Assembly: GCA_035771175.1 (NCBI GenBank)
Contig: CM069593.1
Coordinates: 22,185,956-22,249,955 of the forward strand
Source of the DNA: Paratinospora sagittata
Lineage: Eukaryota > Streptophyta > Magnoliopsida > Ranunculales > Menispermaceae
Direction: 5' to 3'
DNA: 64,000 nt
Part shown: piece by piece, positions 60,801-64,000 of the stretch
How positions within the stretch are numbered: the first letter of the stretch is position 1
Layout of the letters: each line of letters opens with the position of its first letter
Notes under the pieces: model-generated
Seen by the model: the letters and a program-made list of their open reading frames with translations, nothing else
What the model was told of the DNA's origin: nothing
Databases searched by the model: none
Translations under genes and position numbers: made by a program

Positions 60801-62360
60801 ATATACAGAATTTCCAGTAGACCCGTATAAACCATGATGGAAGTATCCAAAGCAATGACATTGGGAAAAGAAGTACAGTGTGACAGTGCATCCATACCTC
60901 CATGGTAGCAAGGCCATTAGAAACCATCTCTATCATCCTTGTTCTAATCTGCACAAGCAGAATAAATAACAAATGAACCGTCATCAGAACCCAATAATGC
61001 CCATATTTGTTTGTATATTCAAAACCCGGCACAGATGTAATAAAACGGATGCTGATTTTCTACATAGGTTTCAAAAGATTATCCTTGGACAAAACAATGA
61101 AATAGAAATGTTGGAAATTATAAAAGTCACTCATGTTTACTAGCGGCCAACAGCTAGTATGGTAACATAGATAAGGATCCTTTCTTTGAAAGCATGACAT
61201 TTTCAAGCCACCCATTAAACACTTTATTGATGAACAATCCCAATGAAAGTAGCAGACCAGCTAAGGATTACCAATTCTAAAAGGACTTTATCAATGAGAA
61301 ACTTTTTTAATGAAACTGGAGTAGATGTAAACTACACAAAGGAATAATTAATGAAACAGCTCACGTAACCTCCCTTCACACCTCCACAAAAAAACGAAGA
61401 GAAGCAAGCAATGAAACAACACTGTTAATCAATGTTGTGACCTACAAAATGCATAGCTGAATGAGCCAAAGAATGCTACCAATCCCAAACAAATAAACAG
61501 ATACGTAATACAAGGTATCCACATTTTCTTATCACTGGTGTTATGAACTATGAATATATCAAGCATTTCATTTCAAATTCTGTAAACACAACTGCAAAAG
61601 CATGAATCAAAAAGTAATAATACCTCTTGATCAGACTTCTCGTTTTCGAATTTGGGATAAAAGGTGGCTCTAACTTGAGACAACGAATAAGTCAAATTAT
61701 CCACACTAAAATCCGCCCCAAGCGGACCCCTAAACAACTTACTCAAACCACCACTGCTCTTCTCCTCCGAAGCAGTTTCAACTACACCAGTCGAAGCTCC
61801 CGTCGCCGTCCCATACGACCTCGGTTGCCCCGCTTTCCGAGTTTTCACAGGAACCTCGTTTGCCTCAAAATTCACACTCGCAACCGGAAAAGCACGGCCT
61901 TGTCCACTGCTTTCCCCAATACTCAATCCGCTTAACCTATTCCCAACAGCATCAATTCCAGATGAACCAGCGGCCTCCATTGCCGACTCACGTTCCTGCT
62001 TCTCTTTCCACGCTTGGCCTCTCCAACCGCCTCTCCCCTAGCCAAAATTTTAAAGAAAAGTTAACACGGAAAAACAAGAACAATCATCGTCGATCATTCA
62101 AACAATATAATAAATGAATTCCTAATGGCGTGAATTTGATCGATCGTGATTCGTGACTGATTTGGATATCGTACCTGGCGATCCGGCGTTGGTGAGTCGG
62201 AGAAGAATCGCGCGAGAGTGGGAGGGGATTGAGATGAAAAAACGTGAATTGGAGATTGAAAGGAAGGGAGAAGACGAACCAGAACGAAGGTCTTATGTCT
62301 GGGAGAATAGAGAGAGGAGTTGTGCGCGAAGTTGCAGAGGAGCCTCTGCGACGCAGACAT
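14888..62360 (-). CDS. RNL: Plant tRNA ligase (RNL/RLG1), 27 exons over 47.5 kb, frameshift in exon 20
   Basis: Exons, 5' to 3': 62360-62175, 62037-61624, 60948-60898, 60775-60693, 60554-60455, 56384-56306, 43022-42899, 41361-41255, 40979-40851, 37730-37666, 37527-37363, 30490-30330, 30168-30137, 29767-29586, 27729-27650, 26326-26261, 26122-25833, 23971-23864, 22390-22293, 22157-22099, 21914-21838, 21736-21665, 21580-21504, 18418-18338, 16957-16855, 16551-16393, 15280-14888. The enzyme heals and seals tRNA halves after intron removal and, in plants, rejoins IRE1-cut bZIP60 mRNA. Numbered as if exon 20 were in frame, the ligase KxxG is K221-HSG, the kinase P-loop is GIPGCAKS (772-779), and the phosphodiesterase HxT motifs are H1075-VT and H1136-AT. 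All junctions keep phase except exon 20, which is 59 instead of 61 bases and runs into TGA at 22103-22101. The first 62 residues look like an organelle presequence. The length slightly exceeds the Arabidopsis form (about 1100 aa). Confidence 0.93.
16235..16374. repeat. 70-bp tandem duplication in RNL intron 26
   Basis: Two diverged 70-bp units (16235-16304 and 16305-16374) share CTATGATGGTGTCTGACTT and AAGCACCAGACAG. The second ends 18 bases from the exon 26 boundary (16393), so it lies next to the 5' splice site on the minus strand. Confidence 0.8.
17088..17129 (-). other. Candidate 42-nt in-frame cassette exon in RNL intron 24
   Basis: On the minus strand, CATTTTAG precedes it and GTATTTT follows. 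The 42 bases enter and leave in phase 2, exactly fitting between exons 24 and 25. They would add [14 protein letters not shown] before LECTKG. I do not recall this segment in other tRNA ligases, and exons 24 and 25 join correctly without it, so it may be a cryptic exon. Confidence 0.35.
17512..17681 (+). mobile_element. Au-type SINE in RNL intron 24
   Basis: A tRNA-derived head has a box-A-like TGGTGCAGTGGTTAAGG and box B GGTTCAAATCC. A body typical of the plant Au SINE follows (CATTGTGACGTGGAGG, then GACTCCGGCAATGG), ending in a short T-rich tail. Flanking 15-mers at 17497-17511 and 17682-17696 agree at 13 positions and end TGCTTAGT, a probable target duplication. Confidence 0.8.
18601..20417 (+). 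mobile_element. 5'-truncated LINE in RNL intron 23
   Basis: The copy starts just before the reverse transcriptase catalytic box (HLQYADDT, near 18620). It runs through the C-terminal part ([23 protein letters not shown] near 19405) and the zf-RVT end ([13 protein letters not shown] near 20090), and ends in seven A's. The target duplication gaattaatc is at 18592-18600 and 20418-20426. Several frameshifts inactivate it. It lies antisense to RNL. Confidence 0.85.
22835..23306. repeat. MITE-like repeat rich in GGGTTGGGTT (RNL intron 18)
   Basis: Both flanks are rich in AACCC/GGGTT words (AACCCAAGCAACCCGAACC at the left; GGATTGGGTTGGGTATAGGG and ACCCATGAATACCCCTA at the right) around an AT-rich middle. 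This resembles common plant miniature elements beginning TAGGGGTATTCATGGGTTGG. I found no clear duplication, so the boundaries are approximate. Confidence 0.4.
24361..24390. other. Perfect-looking stem-loop in RNL intron 17
   Basis: Arms ATGCCAGTGGACT and AGTCCATTGGCAT pair over 13 positions with one G/T wobble around a four-base TGAG loop. No flanking U-tract or known RNA fold is seen. Its function is unknown and it may be chance. Confidence 0.4.
26600..27511 (-). mobile_element. Non-autonomous hAT-like element, family A copy 2 (RNL intron 15)
   Basis: This 912-bp element lies in reverse orientation. The left end is CAAGGTTCGAAAATTT and the right end reversed is CATGGTCCAAAAAATCG. Perfect 8-bp duplications gtagtaat flank it (26592-26599 and 27512-27519); the left one is the last part of a TAG microsatellite. 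There is no transposase frame. It ends 138 bases before exon 15. Confidence 0.88.
30832..30869. repeat. C-run and (CT)n microsatellite, RNL intron 11
   Basis: A run of C's passes into about 14 CT units. It sits 340 bases beyond the acceptor of exon 12. Confidence 0.9.
31420..32248 (+). mobile_element. Non-autonomous hAT-like element, family A copy 3 (RNL intron 11)
   Basis: This is an 829-bp copy from CATGGTTCAAA to CGATCCTTG. The flanking 8-mers atcccaga (31412-31419) and atcccaaa (32249-32256) differ at one position. It shares its whole length with the copies at 38839 and 46316 and is the best single reference for the family. It has no coding frame. Confidence 0.85.
32422..35154 (-). mobile_element. 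5'-truncated L1-type LINE, minus strand (RNL intron 11)
   Basis: The copy is 2.7 kb, in the same orientation as RNL. It starts inside ORF2 ([16 protein letters not shown]) and carries the reverse transcriptase ([31 protein letters not shown], then [15 protein letters not shown] with the catalytic YVDD intact), the linker ([11 protein letters not shown]) and a zf-RVT end broken by a poly-G/C tract. It ends in a T-run (32422-32431), the poly(A) tail seen from the plus strand. The target caagttttata is duplicated at 32411-32421 and 35155-35165. Frameshifts occur near 34418, near 33850 and at the poly-G tract. Confidence 0.9.
33021..33070. repeat. Poly-G tract inside the LINE zinc-finger region
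   Basis: A run of 26 G's (33031-33056) is flanked by GGGGGTGGGT and GGA units. It falls between the LINE frame ending CPTICMSC and the continuation CCFLC, inside what should be the zf-RVT cysteine cluster. Confidence 0.9.
35404..36605. mobile_element. Non-autonomous element with TGTTGTCAAGG inverted termini (RNL intron 11)
   Basis: The left end CAATGTTGTCAAGG and the right end reversed CAGTGTTGTCAAGG form a 14-bp inverted repeat with one mismatch. The subterminal GGCCACGCCTAG also recurs inverted. The flanking 8-mers gataccga and gatacagg match at 6 of 8. The interior is AT-rich with TATG/TATT microsatellites at 36350-36440. An open stretch at 35577-35837 has no recognisable similarity. It is probably hAT-like, 1202 bp. 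Confidence 0.6.
38360..38550 (-). mobile_element. tRNA-derived SINE, minus strand (RNL intron 9)
   Basis: On the minus strand, a box-A-like TGGCTCAATGGTCGG and box B GAGTTCGAATCTTG lie at the start, and an A-rich tail ends the copy (T-run 38361-38374 on plus). The 10-bp target ttatcaaact is duplicated perfectly at 38350-38359 and 38551-38560. It is not a functional tRNA: there is no acceptor stem and the copy is 191 bp long. Confidence 0.85.
38640..40150 (+). mobile_element. Non-autonomous hAT-like element, family B copy 2, carrying a nested element
   Basis: The sequence matches the family B copy at 2282 on both sides of an insertion (38640-38838 and 39669-40150). The left end is CAAAGATTGCAAATTTGA. 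The flanking 8-mers ttttctgg (38632-38639) and ttttccgg (40151-40158) differ at one position. Without the nested unit and its extra target copy it is about 673 bp, close to the 700 bp of copy 1. Confidence 0.75.
38839..39668 (+). mobile_element. Non-autonomous hAT-like element, family A copy 4, nested in family B
   Basis: This is an 830-bp copy from CATAGTTCAAAAAATC to CAATCCTTG. Perfect 8-bp duplications ctcattaa lie at 38831-38838 and 39669-39676. The host sequence continues across them, which fixes the order: family B first, family A later. Confidence 0.88.
41465..41690 (+). mobile_element. LINE 3'-end remnant (RNL intron 7)
   Basis: The words GTGTGGGAGAACTCTCG and the following TTGCAAATAGCAGGTTGTCTA line up with the end of the LINE at 48000-48090 ([12 protein letters not shown]). 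The LINE 3' untranslated sequence follows. There is no poly(A) tail or target duplication, so the ends are approximate. Confidence 0.55.
43486..44229 (+). pseudogene. SAMS: S-adenosylmethionine synthetase retro-pseudogene, 3'-truncated
   Basis: The start at 43588 reads [13 protein letters not shown], typical of plant methionine adenosyltransferase, which makes S-adenosylmethionine from methionine and ATP. The frame stays open for 214 SAMS codons, through [16 protein letters not shown] (signature 1) to DLKEHV. It then ends four codons later in LINE-derived sequence (stop at 44239-44241). The normal enzyme is about 390 aa, so the second half, including the GGGAFSGKD signature, is missing. The conserved NEGHPDK reads NEDHPDK. 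About 100 bases upstream of the ATG look like the mRNA leader. The product would not be an active enzyme. Confidence 0.93.
44230..48254 (+). pseudogene. LINE ORF2 part of the chimera (reverse transcriptase and zf-RVT), inactive
   Basis: The LINE enters before the reverse transcriptase ([15 protein letters not shown]) and continues through [13 protein letters not shown], the FRPISL box and [14 protein letters not shown]. The frame shifts near 45110 and continues with [14 protein letters not shown]. The catalytic FADD box reads FADN near 45365, which would abolish polymerase activity. Further frames cover [11 protein letters not shown] and the linker up to 46190. After the inserted element, the frame resumes with [19 protein letters not shown] (47530) and ends in [14 protein letters not shown] and VWENSRL near 48050. 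A (TA)n tract (48208-48225) and poly(A) close the copy. Confidence 0.88.
46316..47484 (+). mobile_element. Composite family A hAT-like element inside the chimera's LINE
   Basis: Perfect 8-bp duplications gttgtctt flank it (46308-46315 and 47485-47492). The termini are CATGGTTCGAAAATTC and, reversed, CAAGGTTTGAAACTTC (13 of 16 match). The LINE frame is interrupted exactly here. The unit is longer than its relatives because it has two successive right ends: one finishing CGATCCTTG at 47219, as in the other copies, and a second, diverged one finishing CAAACCTTG at 47484. Confidence 0.88.
49002..49300 (+). repeat. 5' LTR of the gypsy element
   Basis: This 299-bp LTR starts TGATGCAGGG and ends ATCTACATCA. 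A TATAAATAAGGC promoter-like motif lies near 49175, upstream of the likely transcript start. Confidence 0.93.
49304..49315 (+). promoter_or_regulatory. Primer-binding site for initiator tRNA-Met
   Basis: TGGTATCAGAGA starts three bases after the 5' LTR. It matches the plant consensus TGGTATCAGAGC, complementary to the 3' end of initiator tRNA-Met, at 11 of 12 bases. Confidence 0.88.
49341..54147 (+). pseudogene. Gypsy gag-pol polyprotein, frameshifted and catalytically dead
   Basis: Gag starts at 49341 (MAPKKRRR), shifts frame near 49490, and continues at 49700-50900 with a CCHC knuckle ([14 protein letters not shown], near 50650). The protease remnant IDSCSSEN lies near 50925. The reverse transcriptase (51540-52100) reads YVNDILLYS where YVDD is expected. 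RNase H covers about 52390-52720 ([20 protein letters not shown]). Integrase covers 53076-53696 with VVVDRFSK and TSDRD, but reads TDGQTKVVN where the catalytic glutamate is expected. About 100 codons between the integrase zinc finger and its core are missing near 52980-53040. A chromodomain remnant ([17 protein letters not shown]) ends the frame at 53970-54030. Confidence 0.88.
54117..54415 (+). repeat. 3' LTR of the gypsy element
   Basis: This LTR is 299 bp and collinear with the 5' LTR without indels. A purine-rich tract (GCTGGAGGGAT) ends directly before it. Confidence 0.93.
54466..54633 (+). mobile_element. Au-type SINE (RNL intron 6)
   Basis: The head reads CAAGCCTTGGCACAACGGCTAAGG, and box B lies in GAATTCGAATCC. 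The body resembles the SINE at 17512 (CCATTGTGACC, CCCCGCAATGACAGG), and the copy ends in a T-rich stretch. No clean target duplication was found. Confidence 0.75.
55165..55560 (-). mobile_element. LINE 3'-end fragment, minus strand (RNL intron 6)
   Basis: The minus strand contains [14 protein letters not shown] near 55460-55490, the C-terminal zf-RVT neighbourhood of the LINEs seen elsewhere here. LINE 3' untranslated sequence follows toward an (AT)n tract at 55160-55182. The 5' boundary is uncertain. Confidence 0.65.
56623..56728. repeat. 53-bp tandem duplication in RNL intron 5
   Basis: Two copies (56623-56675 and 56676-56728) share ATTCATAATGCTGGACA and differ at very few sites. A (TG)n tract follows at 56743-56765. 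Confidence 0.85.
56766..57690. other. RNL intron 5, no gene recognised
   Basis: This is AT-rich sequence without exon-like or bounded repeat features. The end probably grades into the Ty1/copia remnant that follows. Confidence 0.4.
57691..59700 (+). mobile_element. Ty1/copia remnant, plus strand (RNL intron 5)
   Basis: Broken frames follow copia order. First come gag ([17 protein letters not shown] near 57780, then [20 protein letters not shown]) and a lysine-rich region ([10 protein letters not shown]). A protease-like [15 protein letters not shown] follows near 58245. The spacer is [20 protein letters not shown] near 58530. The reverse transcriptase is represented by [19 protein letters not shown] (59090) and [11 protein letters not shown] (59350), then [10 protein letters not shown] (59460) in place of the usual YVDDI box, and finally [12 protein letters not shown] (59600). 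Stops are numerous and most of integrase is deleted. No LTR was seen. Confidence 0.8.
59750..60175 (-). mobile_element. Ty1/copia fragment in inverted orientation with a 138-bp tandem duplication
   Basis: On the minus strand, an open frame of 143 codons carries the copia spacer motif [20 protein letters not shown] twice. This matches the plus-strand spacer near 58530, so it is a second piece of the same family, head to head with the first. The DNA units are 59813-59950 and 59951-60090, with 138-bp spacing (46 codons, in frame). Confidence 0.78.
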
Positions 62361-62600
62361 TCAGCGGAGAATGGGAAAACTCGCGCGAGCGGTGGAGCGC
62401 GGCGTTATGTGGAGGAGACAAGTGCGATTATTATTGTCGGCGAGAAAAGGATAAAGACTCGGGCCGTATAGGTATGTAAGGTAGGTAGGTTGGACTGCGA
62501 GTTCACTAGTTCCTGGGGTTTTTAGCGAACGTTAGAAGCTTGCGTTGATTTCAATTGCAAGTGCAGCCGAGGCGGGTCGTAGAGTCGTAACTGATGATCC
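62361..62600 (-). promoter_or_regulatory. Upstream region of RNL (promoter and 5' leader)
   Basis: This is the only clearly GC-richer block in the neighbourhood. It lies directly upstream of the RNL start at 62360 and is rich in CGCG and GCGC words. I see no convincing TATA box, which fits a housekeeping gene. The transcript start cannot be placed. Confidence 0.5.
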
Positions 62601-62645
62601 GTCTTGGCGATTCGATTCTGGGTCGGCTCGCCTGAGGTTCCACAA

Positions 62646-62647
<2 letters not shown>

Positions 62648-62680
<33 letters not shown>
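62648..62680. repeat. (GTGAGA)n microsatellite upstream of RNL
   Basis: About five and a half perfect six-base units lie about 290 bp upstream of the RNL start codon. Confidence 0.9.
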
Positions 62681-62681
<1 letters not shown>

Positions 62682-63333
62682 CCTTACGGGCACTTGGAGG
62701 CTACCCTCTTAATACTTTTTACCAGATTGTATTTGTCCCCGTATGGAAAAGTCAAACAACGTAAAATATTAAATTACCAAATAATATACATTGAAATATA
62801 TATATAGTATGTATGTATATTAATACTAATATACATACATATGCTCGATTTCTTTTTTGAAAGCTTATTTGTTAAATTTTCAGTCGTATGGTTTTCCTAT
62901 TGTAATATTTTAAAAAAAAAGGATATTTATGTACTTGATTTTTTTATTTTATTTTTTTGAGGGAATGTACTTCAATAAAATTAAATGGTGAAATTATCTT
63001 TCTTTTTTTATTTACAATAGAATAGAGATAAAAATAATAATCAAGTATTACAACTAAAGAGAGTGCATTGAAAATGTCAATTTTAGTTTAAGAAGTAGAA
63101 GAGACAAATATAAATAATGAGGAAAAAGTTAGACTGTCAAAAATTATAATTTTACACTTAAAATCATTAAAATTGTATTCAAAAACAAAATAACAACAAT
63201 GATGCTTTTAAGAGTAGTTTACACAAAGAGTACTCGAATTTTTTACATTGTAATAATATAAATTAACAACAAATTGAAATTTAGAAAAGTGCTAAAATGA
63301 TCGTTCTAAAAATATATCCATGCTGATATGGCA

Positions 63334-63495
63334 TAGGGGTGTCGACGATTCTGTTTGAGTCGGTTTGATGTTCAACCCTAACATAAACCAAACACAATCA
63401 GTTTCATTTCAGTTTAAATTAATCAGTTTAATTGGAATTACAAACCCGAACTAAACAAAATCGAACATAATTAGTTTGATTTGGTTTGGTTTGAC
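63334..63495. repeat. MITE-like terminus beginning TAGGGGTGTCGACG
   Basis: TAGGGGTGTCGACGATTC is followed by GGTTTGAT and AAACCAAAC words and by GTTTGATTTGGTTTGG, the composition of common plant miniature elements with TAGGGGTG ends. The other end is not evident. Confidence 0.4.
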
Positions 63496-63554
63496 TTTAT
63501 TAATTTGAAATTTTTAAGCACACACATTAAAAAAAGAAAAAAATAATAATTGTA

Positions 63555-63815
63555 TGCTTATGTATTTGGTGACGAACTAGATTTCGTAGCAGATACATGA
63601 ATTTAACGACAAAAATGATTGTCAAGTAATAAACGACAAATCTTTACCTACGAATGCATATTTTGTCGCTAAACAACATTCTTTCACAACAAACAACATA
63701 GCAACGAGCTGCATTTTGTAGCTAATGCACAGATTCAACTACGAAAAAACTTTTTTAATAATAAGCGACAAAATTTCACCTACGAATGCATATTTTGTGG
63801 CTAAACATTTATCTT
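63555..63815. repeat. CACTA-like subterminal repeats with TTGTCGCTAAA motifs
   Basis: Two diverged copies of a 42-bp unit (63634-63675 and 63766-63807) share CCTACGAATGCATATTTTGT and end in GCTAAACA. ACGACAAA and related TTGTAGC/TTCGTAGC words recur between them. Such arrays are common near the ends of plant CACTA elements, but no CACTA terminus is visible. Confidence 0.4.
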
Positions 63816-64000
63816 TTCAAGAAAAAAAAAAGAGAAAAAAGAAAAAGAATAAAAAAAGAATAAATTGCTTCTGCCCGCCAAAACCCCTTTCCACAATCCC
63901 CCATGAACCTTTCCTCTTTCTATTTTTTACTCATTGTTAAACCTGCACCTTAGTAAACTCAAAACCTAAAATCTTCTTTTACCACTACGATTTCTCTCCT

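Noticed and set aside
1..64000. CRISPR array, operon, phage or bacterial gene cluster
   Set aside because: The genes are spliced plant nuclear genes. The repeats found are transposons or microsatellites without regular spacers.

Overview
This is nuclear DNA of a flowering plant, most likely a eudicot. The evidence is GT-AG intron structure, two plant-type housekeeping genes split into many small exons, and dense plant transposons: L1-type LINEs, an Au-type SINE, a Ty3/gypsy chromovirus, Ty1/copia debris and hAT-like elements. I cannot name the species.

Two real genes were found, and they converge tail to tail. EXO5 (plus strand, 223-12050, 7 exons, 411 aa) encodes an exonuclease V homologue with a PD-(D/E)XK nuclease core and a four-cysteine iron-sulphur site. 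RNL (minus strand, 62360 down to 14888, 27 exons, about 1180 aa) encodes the plant tRNA ligase, with ligase, polynucleotide kinase and cyclic phosphodiesterase domains in one chain. I placed all 27 RNL exons by eye. Every junction keeps phase except at exon 20, which is two bases short and reads into a stop. RNL also has a separate first exon that looks like an organelle presequence.

Almost everything else is transposon sequence inside introns. EXO5 intron 3 (1892-9722) holds a decayed L1-type LINE and three hAT-like pieces. A 5'-truncated LINE (12702-13987) lies between the two genes. RNL introns hold further LINEs in introns 23, 11, 7 and 6, two SINEs (introns 24 and 9) plus a third, Au-type one in intron 6, a complete 5.4-kb gypsy element with 299-bp LTRs (intron 6), inverted Ty1/copia remnants (intron 5), and several non-autonomous hAT-like elements with 8-bp target duplications.

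The most unusual object is at 43486-48254 in RNL intron 6. The 5' half of a S-adenosylmethionine synthetase mRNA copy is joined directly to the 3' part of a LINE. An 18-bp target-site duplication encloses the whole unit, so it inserted as one chimeric retrocopy made by template switching. A hAT-like element later landed inside its LINE part. The hAT-like elements form at least two related families (A: five bounded copies and one fragment; B: two copies), and one B copy contains a nested A copy.

All calls come from reading the sequence and recalled family knowledge. No database search or expression data was available.
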